A stretch of 64,000 bases of DNA from Sphingobacteriales bacterium (lineage in GTDB: Bacteria; Bacteroidota; Bacteroidia; Sphingobacteriales; Sphingobacteriaceae): NCBI GenBank assembly GCA_028288165.1, contig JAQBOG010000021.1, positions 90,615 through 154,614 on the forward strand, written 5' to 3'. This document shows positions 1-9,077 of the stretch, one piece after another; position 1 is the first letter of the stretch; each line of letters begins with the position of its first letter. The translations under genes were made by a program, and so were the position numbers. The notes beneath the pieces are model-generated. The model had not been told where the DNA came from. It saw nothing but the letters and a program-made list of their open reading frames with translations, and ran no database searches.

Positions 1-780
1 AGATTTGAATTCATTATCCTCTGTGACGATGATAACTGGCTATACCCCAGCTACATACAATTGGCTAACGAAATAATGCTCTCGGACAATCTAATAGCAG
101 TTATTGGAGGTTTCGGAATATATGAACCCGAAAAACCATCATTAAAAGAAATCGAGGGTTTCGAGCGATATTATGTGAACGGACCTCAAGAATGGGCATC
201 AACCCAACACTGGGTATATGGAGCTGGTGCAGTTTACAGAAAAAGTGTTTTTATTGATCTTATAAATAATGAATGGCAATTAATTACAACAAGTAGAACC
301 AGTAATAAATTAAACGGTGGAGAAGACGTAGAGTTTTGTTTCATCGCTTATTTGAAAGGCCACAAAATTATTGCTGATAATAGGCTTAAATTTCTCCACT
401 TCGTACCACTCAAAAGACAAAAAGTCGCCTATATAATAAACCTGAACTTTTGGCAAAGTTACAGTAATGTATTGTTAAATAGTTATTTTGCTATTTTATA
501 TAAATATGAACAACCATTTAAAACAATTATCAATAAATGGCTTTTAACGAGTTTCATAGTTTTAATAAAACAATTGGCGTTTTTAGGTATATATAAAATT
601 AAAACTTTTAATCGTTTAACTATAAAGCAGAAAATAGATTTTCAATCTTCCTTTGGAACTTTTTGTGCACTTATAAATAATCGAAAAAAAATAATCGACC
701 ATCACAAACATATTATTAAGTTACTTATTGATATTCAAAAACCAATGGATAATGCTTCATTTACACCTTTAAAGAAATGA
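1..780 (+). CDS. Glycosyltransferase family 2, 5'-truncated by window edge
   Basis: The reading frame is open from base 1, so the gene starts left of the window; about 259 residues are visible. The first visible residues carry a hydrophobic strand followed by Asp-Asp-Asp-Asn, the metal/nucleotide-sugar binding DxD element of GT-A fold enzymes. Farther on come a WVYGAGAVYRK segment and GGEDVEF, the usual acceptor-side acidic motif of GT2 proteins. The last third is basic, hydrophobic and low in complexity. It should add a sugar to a surface glycan; donor and acceptor cannot be read. Its TGA overlaps the ATG of the next gene (ATGA), so the two are translationally coupled. Confidence 0.8.
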   Translation, partial: RFEFIILCDDDNWLYPSYIQLANEIMLSDNLIAVIGGFGIYEPEKPSLKEIEGFERYYVNGPQEWASTQHWVYGAGAVYRKSVFIDLINNEWQLITTSRTSNKLNGGEDVEFCFIAYLKGHKIIADNRLKFLHFVPLKRQKVAYIINLNFWQSYSNVLLNSYFAILYKYEQPFKTIINKWLLTSFIVLIKQLAFLGIYKIKTFNRLTIKQKIDFQSSFGTFCALINNRKKIIDHHKHIIKLLIDIQKPMDNASFTPLKK

Positions 781-2603
781 GTGCTTACCAAACACCCATT
801 CTTTTTCTTATTTTTAACAGGCCAGATCTAACGACCATAGTTTTTGAAGAGATAAGAAAGCAAAAACCGAAGTATTTATTTGTAGCTGCTGATGGCCCTA
901 GAAATGATCATCCCGGAGAAGATGAAAAATGTGCGGCAGCCAGAAAATCAGTCATAGAAAGTATAGATTGGGATTGCAATGTTAAGACCTTGTTCAGGGC
1001 TGAAAACTTGGGCTGCGGTAATGCAGTATCTGAAGCGATAAGTTGGTTTTTCGAACATGTAGATGAGGGGGTAATTCTTGAAGATGATTGCTTACCCAAC
1101 AAAAGTTTTTTTACTTTTTGTTCTGAGTTATTAGATCGATACAGAAAAGATGAGAGAATAATGCATATCTCGGGGAACAATTACCAAAATGGCAAATGGA
1201 GAGGTGAAGGCAGTTATTATTTTTCGCAATTCCCCCATATATGGGGCTGGGCAACCTGGAAAAGAGCTTGGCAAGGATATGATCTTTCTTTAAAAGATTT
1301 TCCTGATTTCGAAAAAGACAGAAAGATATTCAAAGTTGTAAAGGATAAAATTCAAGCCGAATTTTGGTTAAATGTGCTTCGATCCGGCTTTACTAAAACA
1401 GTAGATACATGGGATTATGCATGGTTTTTCACTTTTTTTCTCAATAATGGATACGCCATATTACCTAATCACAATCTTGTATCAAACATCGGTTTTGGAG
1501 CAGATGCAACACATACTCATCATAAAGACTGCAAAAATGAAAATTTACCGGTTTTTAAATTGAGAAATCTGGTTCATCCTAAAATAAAATTAAACGTTGA
1601 TGCTGACAAGTTTACCTATTACTACCTCTACCATAATTATCAATCAATTACAGACAGAATTAAAAGAAAGATTAAATCTAAAATTAAAGATTTAAAGAAA
1701 AATACAAATGTCATTAAAAATGTAATGAAACAAATTATATCTATCACAGGATATAGTGTGCATTTTAAAAAATTAAGAAATAATGAAAGTACAGTTCTAT
1801 CGTATAAAACAGGTCGGCATATATTATATTATCCCTCCGGACATCCACTGATAAATACTATGGCTAACTATCCGGATTATTCTCAAAATATTTCTAGGAT
1901 TTGTAAAATAGCAAAAAAAAAGTATTCTGATTTACACATAATTGATGTCGGTGCAAATATAGGAGATACAGTTGCCTTTATAAAAAATGAAGTAAACTGT
2001 CCAATACTAGCTATTGAAGGAGATAATGAATATTTTCAATTTTTAAAATTGAATACAGAAAACATTGATGATGTTTGGATATGTAAGGCTTTTTTAGACG
2101 AACTAAATCATACTAATAAAGTAAATATCAATAAATCGGTTGGAACATTAAGTTTGTATGAAGAAAAAAATGGTGAAGCAACTGAATTCTATATGTTGGA
2201 TAACCTTTTAGAGAAATTTCCACACTTTAAGAGCTCCAAAATATTAAAAATAGATACAGACGGATATGATATAAGAATATTAAACGGCTCCACCAAATTC
2301 ATAAACAAATGCAAGCCGATAATATTTTTTGAATTTGATATAAACTTTTATTCCTCTGCAAATGTTCTGATAGATTTTATTAAATCGTTGGAGGACATTG
2401 AATATACCCAAATTATCGTATATGACAATTTCGGCCGTTTTATATCAAAGTTAAACCTTGAAAATGTAAGTGTTTTAAAAGATTTGATAGAATATACTCG
2501 TAATAGTAAAACTATCTATTATTATGATCTTTGCGTTTTTCATTATGAAGACAGTGATTTATGCTTGGCTCTTTACGAATTAGAAAATTCTTATACATTT
2601 TAA
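777..2603 (+). CDS. Fusion: GT-A glycosyltransferase + FkbM-type methyltransferase
   Basis: 608 residues, two domains. Residues about 1-280 look like a nucleotide-diphospho-sugar transferase: N-terminal PILFLIFNRPDLT, then GVILEDDCLP near residue 100 as the DxD equivalent, then a WGWATWKRAW segment. Residues about 380-560 carry an FkbM-family SAM-dependent methyltransferase: IIDVGANIGDT near 389 is the SAM-binding glycine motif, and KILKIDTDGYD is the second conserved block. A basic linker joins them. FkbM enzymes methylate sugar hydroxyls, so the protein may add and then O-methylate a residue. It overlaps the upstream transferase gene by 4 bp. Order of action and substrates are inference. 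Confidence 0.8.
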   Translation: MSAYQTPILFLIFNRPDLTTIVFEEIRKQKPKYLFVAADGPRNDHPGEDEKCAAARKSVIESIDWDCNVKTLFRAENLGCGNAVSEAISWFFEHVDEGVILEDDCLPNKSFFTFCSELLDRYRKDERIMHISGNNYQNGKWRGEGSYYFSQFPHIWGWATWKRAWQGYDLSLKDFPDFEKDRKIFKVVKDKIQAEFWLNVLRSGFTKTVDTWDYAWFFTFFLNNGYAILPNHNLVSNIGFGADATHTHHKDCKNENLPVFKLRNLVHPKIKLNVDADKFTYYYLYHNYQSITDRIKRKIKSKIKDLKKNTNVIKNVMKQIISITGYSVHFKKLRNNESTVLSYKTGRHILYYPSGHPLINTMANYPDYSQNISRICKIAKKKYSDLHIIDVGANIGDTVAFIKNEVNCPILAIEGDNEYFQFLKLNTENIDDVWICKAFLDELNHTNKVNINKSVGTLSLYEEKNGEATEFYMLDNLLEKFPHFKSSKILKIDTDGYDIRILNGSTKFINKCKPIIFFEFDINFYSSANVLIDFIKSLEDIEYTQIIVYDNFGRFISKLNLENVSVLKDLIEYTRNSKTIYYYDLCVFHYEDSDLCLALYELENSYTF

Positions 2604-2636
2604 CAATCAAATTTCCATATCCAACATCTCACATAG

Positions 2637-2777
2637 ATGATAGACTTGAAACATGATTTCTATGCATTATCAGTTCCAGAGAAACTATTTTTAAATATTT
2701 CACATAGAATCAATCAAGCCACAATCCATGAACAGATCAAATCACAGGACATTTTCGATTTTCACGAATATGTTTAG
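2637..2777 (+). CDS. Possible 46-residue protein
   Basis: An ATG-to-TAG frame of 46 codons fills the gap between the fusion glycosyltransferase and the GT9 gene. The product starts MIDLKHDFYALSVPEKLF and ends FDFHEYV; it is soluble-looking, with no signal peptide or known motif. The base composition resembles the neighbours. It may be a real small protein, the remnant of a larger gene, or chance. I do not recognise it. Confidence 0.25.
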   Translation: MIDLKHDFYALSVPEKLFLNISHRINQATIHEQIKSQDIFDFHEYV

Positions 2778-2804
2778 ACAAAACGAAGTGCCCACTCTAA
2801 ATCA

Positions 2805-3944
2805 ATGCCATTTCTAAGATCAGCTGAATATAAATTACGATATTTACTTGTACGGATAGTTGTACCAGCAATTATCAATAGTATCTATTTTTTTACTTCC
2901 TCCCAAAAAAAGACCTTATTAATCATCAAGAATGACGGCATTGGTGATTACGTTCTGTTCAGGAATTACATTCAATTCTTAAGAAACTCTATTAAGTTCA
3001 AGGATTATAAAATATACTTACTTACCAACCCTACTTGTAAAGATCTAGTTGATCATTTCGATCTAAATTTTATCGACGGTTGTTTCTACTATTCGGATAA
3101 TTATTTCCTAAGATGGAAACTGGTAGAATTAATATTCAATCTTCAAAAGCTGAGACTGCAGACCATCATTTACCCGAACTATTCAAGAAAATCTAATATT
3201 GATTGGCTGGTGAATAAGTTAAATTCAGACGAAAAGATTGCCATAGATGGTGATACCATTAATCAACCCCAGCTACTTAAAGAAAAAGGAGATAAATACT
3301 ATTCTAAAATTTTAAGACTTAACCTAACACATTTACACGAATTTGAGAGAAATAAGCGAATTATAGAAGCTCTTACTCAAGAAAAATGCGATTTTACCAG
3401 ACCATTCTTAAACTTGGACGAACTTAATCTAGAGCCAAACGAGAGCGTGATAATTTTTCCAGGAGGGAGTGAAAGCAATAAAAAATGGTCGGCATCAAAT
3501 TATAATAGTCTATGTAGGATGCTTATTTTAGAGCTGAATTTAAAAATTATTTTGGCGGGTGGAAATGATGACATCGAAGACGGGGAAATAATCCAGAGGG
3601 GTATTCGAAAAACTCACATTCTCAATAAAATTGCAAAGCTTAGCTTGATTGAACTTTGTGAGTTGATTGCTGGCGCTAAACTTCTAATAAGCAATGATAC
3701 TGTGGCAATACATATAGCGGCAACATTGAATATACCTACCGTATGTATTGCGAAGGGAGATCTGTATGGAAGGTTCGTACCCTATCCGAAGCATATAGCG
3801 CCTCAAACGCATTGTGTATTCCCTCCATATCTTGTTCCTTCGCACAATCAGGATAAATGGTCAGTTTTAAATATAAATAAGGTACTTCCTGAAAAAGTTT
3901 TCTCAACCGTAATATCTACTTTAAAGCATTTAACTCAGAACTAA
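2805..3944 (+). CDS. Glycosyltransferase family 9 (heptosyltransferase-like)
   Basis: 379 residues, GT-B fold. The N-terminal half has the GT9 glycine loop (NDGIGDYVLFRNY near residue 45). The C-terminal half has IIFPGGSESNKKWS near 222, which binds the nucleotide, and LLISNDTVAIHIAA near 300, the conserved GT9 acceptor/donor segment with the Asp-Thr pair. These enzymes move heptose or related sugars to lipopolysaccharide-type acceptors at the inner face of the inner membrane. Here, among O-antigen/exopolysaccharide genes, the true sugar is unknown. Its stop overlaps the next start by one base (TAATG), so it is operonic with the following GT2. Confidence 0.85.
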   Translation: MPFLRSAEYKLRYLLVRIVVPAIINSIYFFTSSQKKTLLIIKNDGIGDYVLFRNYIQFLRNSIKFKDYKIYLLTNPTCKDLVDHFDLNFIDGCFYYSDNYFLRWKLVELIFNLQKLRLQTIIYPNYSRKSNIDWLVNKLNSDEKIAIDGDTINQPQLLKEKGDKYYSKILRLNLTHLHEFERNKRIIEALTQEKCDFTRPFLNLDELNLEPNESVIIFPGGSESNKKWSASNYNSLCRMLILELNLKIILAGGNDDIEDGEIIQRGIRKTHILNKIAKLSLIELCELIAGAKLLISNDTVAIHIAATLNIPTVCIAKGDLYGRFVPYPKHIAPQTHCVFPPYLVPSHNQDKWSVLNINKVLPEKVFSTVISTLKHLTQN

Positions 3945-4873
3945 TGAACTTACCGAATCTCGACACTTATACCTTAAGGTTTGGGGCGAAAGGTATTGTC
4001 AGGCCTTTAAACATAGTACCGGCATTAAAACAAGGTTTACTAGACGTTCTACCTCTATCACCTGAAAACAAAACAGGCTGGTGTTGGACAGAGCAATCGG
4101 ATCCGAAAATTTATCTGAACCGTACATCATGGCCTAAAATAACCATTGTAAGTCCATCTTTCAACCAAGGTACTTTTCTCGAAGAAACTATCAGGTCAGT
4201 TCTGCTTCAAAACTATCCCAATCTCGAATATATTGTAATCGATGGAGGTAGTACGGATGAGAGCCTCGCGATTCTTGAAAAATACTCGCCTTGGATCAGC
4301 TACTGGCAGAGCGAAGCGGACAAGGGACAAGGACAAGCAATTAATTTAGGTTTTAGTTTAGGTAGCGGAGAATATTATGCATGGATAAATAGCGACGACT
4401 ATTATTTGAAAAATGTATTCAATACCGTAATAAATACTTTTTTATCTACAGAAGCAGAATTTATTTATGGTTACGGTTACAGCAAAAATGTATCAGATAA
4501 TAAGCTTGTCATATCTAAAATACTCCCTTTGTTGGATTATTTTATCAAAATTCCTGGGTTAATCCAACCATCCACATTTTGGAAATCAAGTATCCATAAA
4601 CCGATTTGGGAAGAATTGGATTGCGCTATTGATTACGAATTATGGCTCCGCCTAGTAAAAGGAAAAAAAAGGAGACTTATCAAAGAACCTTTATCAGTGG
4701 CTTACATTCATAATCTTGCGAAAACACACAACTTGCAAATGAAAGCAAAATGGCATGAAGATCATTTGAGAACCTGGGCATTAGACGCACACGGAGCCGT
4801 ACCTGAATGGGGGAGAATTGTACTTTTAAACAGGATAAGATTAAAAATCTATCGGATGCTGAAATTAATATAA
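3944..4873 (+). CDS. Glycosyltransferase family 2
   Basis: 309 residues. GT-A signature: ITIVSPSFNQGTFLEETIRS near 65, VIDGGSTDES near 100 and the metal site WINSDDYY near 147. It also has GLIQPSTFWKSS and DYELWLRL, typical of the WcaA-like/GT2 acceptor region. About 60 residues precede the catalytic domain. A cytoplasmic enzyme that extends a lipid-linked glycan is the safest reading. One-base overlap with the GT9 gene upstream and only 6 bases to the acyltransferase gene downstream place it firmly in the operon. Confidence 0.85.
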   Translation: MNLPNLDTYTLRFGAKGIVRPLNIVPALKQGLLDVLPLSPENKTGWCWTEQSDPKIYLNRTSWPKITIVSPSFNQGTFLEETIRSVLLQNYPNLEYIVIDGGSTDESLAILEKYSPWISYWQSEADKGQGQAINLGFSLGSGEYYAWINSDDYYLKNVFNTVINTFLSTEAEFIYGYGYSKNVSDNKLVISKILPLLDYFIKIPGLIQPSTFWKSSIHKPIWEELDCAIDYELWLRLVKGKKRRLIKEPLSVAYIHNLAKTHNLQMKAKWHEDHLRTWALDAHGAVPEWGRIVLLNRIRLKIYRMLKLI

Positions 4874-4879
4874 GTAGTA

Positions 4880-6013
4880 ATGTATCTTCAATCAACTCAT
4901 ACATCACAAAAAATTAAATACATAGATTCATTAAGAGGCATTGCCATACTAATGGTGATTTTTTGTCATTCGCATCCATATATTGCCGAACTTTACAATG
5001 TAGTTCTACCTCCTTTTTTTGAAATTATTGTTACCAATGGGGATAAAGGAGTTACATTGTTTTTCCTTATGAGCGCCTTTACATTATGCCTTTCTTTTAA
5101 CTATAAAACGGAAACTGAACGGGATCCGGTCCGTAATTATTTCATCAGACGAATTTTCAGAATAGTACCTTTATACTACTTCATTCTACTATTAACTTTA
5201 TTACTAAATGTAAATTCACCTTCAATTAGTTCTATAATAGCAAATTTTCTTTTTCTACATGGATTAAGTCCCTACTGGGTAAATTCAACTTTTCCAGGGG
5301 GTTGGTCTGTAGGGATAGAAGTTCTATTTTATTTGGTTTTTCCTGTTCTTTTTTACAAAATAAAATCACTAACCAATTTAATTAACTTAATTCTATTTTG
5401 CTTAATTATATCTAAGTTAGTTTTAAGTTTTATGACCAAAAACAACCCCATAGAGGACGGTGCCTTATGGAAAGTTTTTGTTTATGAAAATTTCATTTCT
5501 CAATTACCAGTATTCTTAATAGGCATGTGTTTATTCAAAATTCAGTATAAGAAAGAAATTTTTGACAAAGACTTAACAATGTATAAAAGTTTGTTATTTA
5601 CAGCTGCTATTATTTTGATTCACTTACTTGGAGGAAACATTTTTAAAAGTCATTACCTATTTGCCATTGCATTTGCAATTGCAGCTTATGGTTTAAGTAA
5701 ATGGCAGCCGCAAGTAATTGTAAATAATTTAACTATTTGGATTGGTAAGTTAAGTTATAGCATTTACCTTATACACTTGCTAATCGCCAAATTATTGGTT
5801 AAGTACCATTTAATATATTCCAGTTCAGATGTGATATTAGATGTTTTCATAAGATTCTTTATTTTACTTTCCACCAGCACCATACTTGCATGGTTAACTA
5901 ACCGGTTGATTGAACTGCCCTTTCAGGCTCTGGGGAAACGTTTGATTGACAAATGGGAAAATAATCAAATGCTAGTAATCAAAGAATATAACGTAAAACA
6001 AATAAACCTTTAA
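4880..6013 (+). CDS. Membrane O-acyltransferase (acyltransferase 3, OafA type)
   Basis: 377 residues with about ten hydrophobic segments. The N-terminus reads KIKYIDSLRGIAILMVIFCHSHPY, with the Arg and the family's essential His near residue 30. PGGWSVGIEVLFYL and a later KLSYSIYLIHLL segment match the acyltransferase-3 family. Such proteins O-acetylate sugars in surface polysaccharides from a cytoplasmic acetyl donor across the inner membrane. Together with the second OafA homologue at 10.2 kb and the WcaF-like protein at 20.8 kb, it predicts a heavily acylated polymer. Confidence 0.87.
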   Translation: MYLQSTHTSQKIKYIDSLRGIAILMVIFCHSHPYIAELYNVVLPPFFEIIVTNGDKGVTLFFLMSAFTLCLSFNYKTETERDPVRNYFIRRIFRIVPLYYFILLLTLLLNVNSPSISSIIANFLFLHGLSPYWVNSTFPGGWSVGIEVLFYLVFPVLFYKIKSLTNLINLILFCLIISKLVLSFMTKNNPIEDGALWKVFVYENFISQLPVFLIGMCLFKIQYKKEIFDKDLTMYKSLLFTAAIILIHLLGGNIFKSHYLFAIAFAIAAYGLSKWQPQVIVNNLTIWIGKLSYSIYLIHLLIAKLLVKYHLIYSSSDVILDVFIRFFILLSTSTILAWLTNRLIELPFQALGKRLIDKWENNQMLVIKEYNVKQINL

Positions 6014-6021
6014 TAGAGATC

Positions 6022-6933
6022 TTGCTCCAACTCTCGGTTATCATATCTACCTACAACCCGCAAATTCAGAGGCTTAATCAAACTTTAAACGGGCTGAAAA
6101 ATCAAACTCTTTGCAGGAACAATTGGGAATTGATTCTTGTGGACAATAATTCTACTAATCGTTTTGAGTACAAAATTGATGTTAGTTGGCATCCTTTTAC
6201 AAAAATAATTTTTGAGCCGAGACAAGGGTTAACTTTCGCTAGAATCAAAGGTTTTAAAGCAGCCGAAGGTAGAATTATCGTTTTAGTGGACGATGACAAT
6301 ATCCTAAATAACCAGTACTTAAAGGAGGCATTATATCTATTCGATAACAAAAAGAGGCTGGGTGCAGCGGGGGGCAAATCGATCCCCATTTTTGAATCCG
6401 AAGAACCCACATGGTTAAAGCCATTTTATTCTACCCTGGCTTTAAGAGATCTCGGGGAAGATATCATATTTGATAATTGGACGAACAGCTATCCCCCCTC
6501 CGCTCCCTTAGGTGCAGGTATGATTTTAAGAAAAGATGCGTTGAAATCGTACATAGAAAAGATAGACTTAGGGAAATCAGTTATTGCCGACCGAACTGGA
6601 ATATCTCTTAGTTCGGGCGGGGATAATGACATAGTTATTGAAATCTTAAAGTCTGGATGGTTTACGGGATATTTCCCTTCGTTAAGTCTCTTTCATATCA
6701 TCCCGGAAGAACGAACATCTGTTAGTTATCTTTCCCGATTAAATAGTAGTTCAAGCAGGTCATGGATTCAACTTTTGGAAAGCCATAACATCAACCCATG
6801 GAAAAAGATTGCACCATATACAGTACCGCTTAGAAAGATTAAGGCTTGGTTTACTAATAAAGCATGGAAGAATAAAGTGTGCTATATAAAATGGCAGGGT
6901 GCGTGCGGGACATTTGAAGGGTTAGCATTATAA
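6022..6933 (+). CDS. Glycosyltransferase family 2
   Basis: 303 residues from a TTG start directly before the first beta strand (LQLSVIISTYNPQ). No ATG lies closer without removing this strand. It has NNWELILVDNNSTN near 40 and IIVLVDDDN near 91 (DxD), and GAAGGKS/GGDNDIVIEIL in the acceptor half. Compact GT2 enzyme of the kind that adds single residues to a glycan repeat. It follows the acyltransferase gene by 8 bases. Confidence 0.82.
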   Translation: MLQLSVIISTYNPQIQRLNQTLNGLKNQTLCRNNWELILVDNNSTNRFEYKIDVSWHPFTKIIFEPRQGLTFARIKGFKAAEGRIIVLVDDDNILNNQYLKEALYLFDNKKRLGAAGGKSIPIFESEEPTWLKPFYSTLALRDLGEDIIFDNWTNSYPPSAPLGAGMILRKDALKSYIEKIDLGKSVIADRTGISLSSGGDNDIVIEILKSGWFTGYFPSLSLFHIIPEERTSVSYLSRLNSSSSRSWIQLLESHNINPWKKIAPYTVPLRKIKAWFTNKAWKNKVCYIKWQGACGTFEGLAL

Positions 6934-7022
6934 TTCTTTTCCATTTAACGAGATTTTGAACTTTCAACTGTAAAAATTAAGAACAAGCACATTCAATATG
7001 AAGGATATTTTTGATTCCACTA

Positions 7023-8012
7023 ATGATTGATAAAATTATAATAAAGATAGATTTTACCGATTTCTGGACGGGATTTGATAAAAGAAACAATATGTTTTTT
7101 AACTTATTAAGTGAAAAATATACTGTGATTATTTCCGATAATCCTGACCTACTTTTTTATTCAGTGTACTCGTCAAACCATATTGATTATAGATGCACAA
7201 AAATATTTTACACTGGTGAGAATCAAAGGCCTAACTTCTCAGAGTGTGATTTTGCATTCAGTTTCGACCATATCCAAGATAAAAGAAATTACCGATTGCC
7301 CTTGTATGTTTTATGGGCAGATATCAATGTTCTCCTCAATAGAAATAAAAATGTCACTCAGATTTTAGCGAAGAAAAAAAAGTTCTGTTGCTTTGTAGTG
7401 TCTAATGATAAATGTGATATAAGAAACGAATTTTTCCAGGAACTTTCGAAGTACAAGCAAGTAGATTCTGGGGGGGCGGTCCTTAATAATATTGGAGGTT
7501 TAGTAGAGAATAAAAGAAGATTTATTAAAGATTATAAGTTTGTTATTTCATTTGAAAATTCATCATATCCTGGATATACGACAGAGAAAGTGTTTGAAGC
7601 GTTAGTAGAGGACTGCCTCCCTATTTATTGGGGTAATCCTATGATAGATAAAGATTTCAATATAAAAAGTATGATCAATTGCCATGAGTATCCATCCTTT
7701 AAAGAAGTGATAGACCATATAAAAGCTGTAGATGATAATGACGAATTATATATGCAATATCTTTCAGAGCCGGCCTTTACAGATAATAGGCTAAACGGAT
7801 ACGTCAAAAAAGAAAATATATTGAGCAGACTAGATGAAATAGTTGCTTATCATATTAACAATAGGCTTAAATTAATTCAAATAACAAGACCTTTAAACAT
7901 TTATATCAAATCAAAAGCTAGGCATATTAGTGCCAAAGTAAACATGCTAAATAACATAATCAAACTTCGCTTTTCTGAGGCTAGCACTAAATTGAAGTTG
8001 AAGTCTAGATAG
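7023..8012 (+). CDS. Glycosyltransferase family 10 (alpha-1,3-fucosyltransferase-like)
   Basis: About 330 residues. An in-frame TTG at 7011 also opens the frame; I prefer ATG 7023. The decisive piece is the GT10 C-terminal signature: FVISFENSSYPGYTTEKV near residue 178, followed by LPIYWGNP, a nucleotide-binding block of GDP-fucose-dependent transferases. Basic C-terminal tail. It predicts fucose or a related 6-deoxy sugar branch on the polymer. No GDP-fucose synthesis genes are in the window, so the donor must be made elsewhere. Confidence 0.8.
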   Translation: MIDKIIIKIDFTDFWTGFDKRNNMFFNLLSEKYTVIISDNPDLLFYSVYSSNHIDYRCTKIFYTGENQRPNFSECDFAFSFDHIQDKRNYRLPLYVLWADINVLLNRNKNVTQILAKKKKFCCFVVSNDKCDIRNEFFQELSKYKQVDSGGAVLNNIGGLVENKRRFIKDYKFVISFENSSYPGYTTEKVFEALVEDCLPIYWGNPMIDKDFNIKSMINCHEYPSFKEVIDHIKAVDDNDELYMQYLSEPAFTDNRLNGYVKKENILSRLDEIVAYHINNRLKLIQITRPLNIYIKSKARHISAKVNMLNNIIKLRFSEASTKLKLKSR

Positions 8013-8087
8013 AAAAATGTCATATAATAATCGATCGATTGACTAAGTCATCAAGTTGATCATACTTAAAACCTCCTGCAAATAAAC

Positions 8088-9056
8088 ATGTCGATCTTCG
8101 GAAGATTAGTTTACAAACTTTATTATGAACCTAAGCAAAAACAAGCTACTATTAAGAAATTTGGCGGACAGAAAAGTTACCTAGCAATGCAGGAAGCAGA
8201 GCAAGAAATGAAGTCATATGCCTTAAACGACCTTGTTATAACTGCTAACTTCAATACTCAAGGAAAATATAAATTGAATTTTCTGACTGGTGATGATTTT
8301 TTACATCAAACCTTGTTTTGTACCTACAGTCTATTTAGATTTTTAAGCTGGGACGAATCGAGTATGTTCTCAGTTAACTTTTATAGTGACGGGAGCTTAG
8401 GTAATTCATCCATCGAGATTTTAAAAGCAAGGTTTCCTCGTATCAGAGTAATAGATTATAAAGAAACTATGTTGGCTATCAGAGATTTGTTACCTAGCGC
8501 TGCATTTCCATATTTAAATAAAAAGATAAGAACTCTGCCTTTATTTAAGAAACTAATATTTACACATTTAAACAATAAAGGCTCATCTACTTTTTTAGAT
8601 TCTGATATGCTGTTTTTGGAAAAGCCCTTAGCGTTCTTAGATTGGTTATATAATAAAAGTACTGATGCAAATTGTGCCTTTTGTATACAAGATATTCAAA
8701 GAAGTTACGGCTACACTGATGATGAAATTCTTAAGGTATGGGCAACACCTATAAAGCACAATATTAATTCGGGAATGTATTCCCTACATAGTGAAAAAAT
8801 GGATTTTCAGATGATAGAATTCCTGGTAAAAGAATTCGAAGAAAAGTTCGGGTCTCAATATTACATAGAGCAGCTGATAACGGCGATCATTCTAGAAACA
8901 TCGGAAAAACTCTTTGTTGCTTCAAAATCAGAATACATTGTATTGCCTAGCTATGACCAAATAATGAAGCAAGCTGGCGTACTTCATCATTATGTAAATG
9001 AATCCAAACAATATTATTTTAAAGAGAGCTGGAGAAGGCAGATTCGTTCGAATTAG
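8088..9056 (+). CDS. GT-A-like glycosyltransferase, family not recognised
   Basis: 322 residues. A single clear metal-site motif, STFLDSDMLFLEKP near residue 171, sits after a strand-helix region that mentions a fixed object and an LFCTYSLFRFL segment. This is the arrangement of GT8-like enzymes (DxD preceded by a Leu-rich strand). I cannot place it in a CAZy family by eye. It shares the Leu-Asp-Ser-Asp-Met strand with the protein at 12.4 kb, suggesting the two are distant relatives. Position inside the glycan operon supports a transferase role. Confidence 0.55.
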   Translation: MSIFGRLVYKLYYEPKQKQATIKKFGGQKSYLAMQEAEQEMKSYALNDLVITANFNTQGKYKLNFLTGDDFLHQTLFCTYSLFRFLSWDESSMFSVNFYSDGSLGNSSIEILKARFPRIRVIDYKETMLAIRDLLPSAAFPYLNKKIRTLPLFKKLIFTHLNNKGSSTFLDSDMLFLEKPLAFLDWLYNKSTDANCAFCIQDIQRSYGYTDDEILKVWATPIKHNINSGMYSLHSEKMDFQMIEFLVKEFEEKFGSQYYIEQLITAIILETSEKLFVASKSEYIVLPSYDQIMKQAGVLHHYVNESKQYYFKESWRRQIRSN

Positions 9057-9077
9057 TGCCATGTTCAAAAAAAGGTT

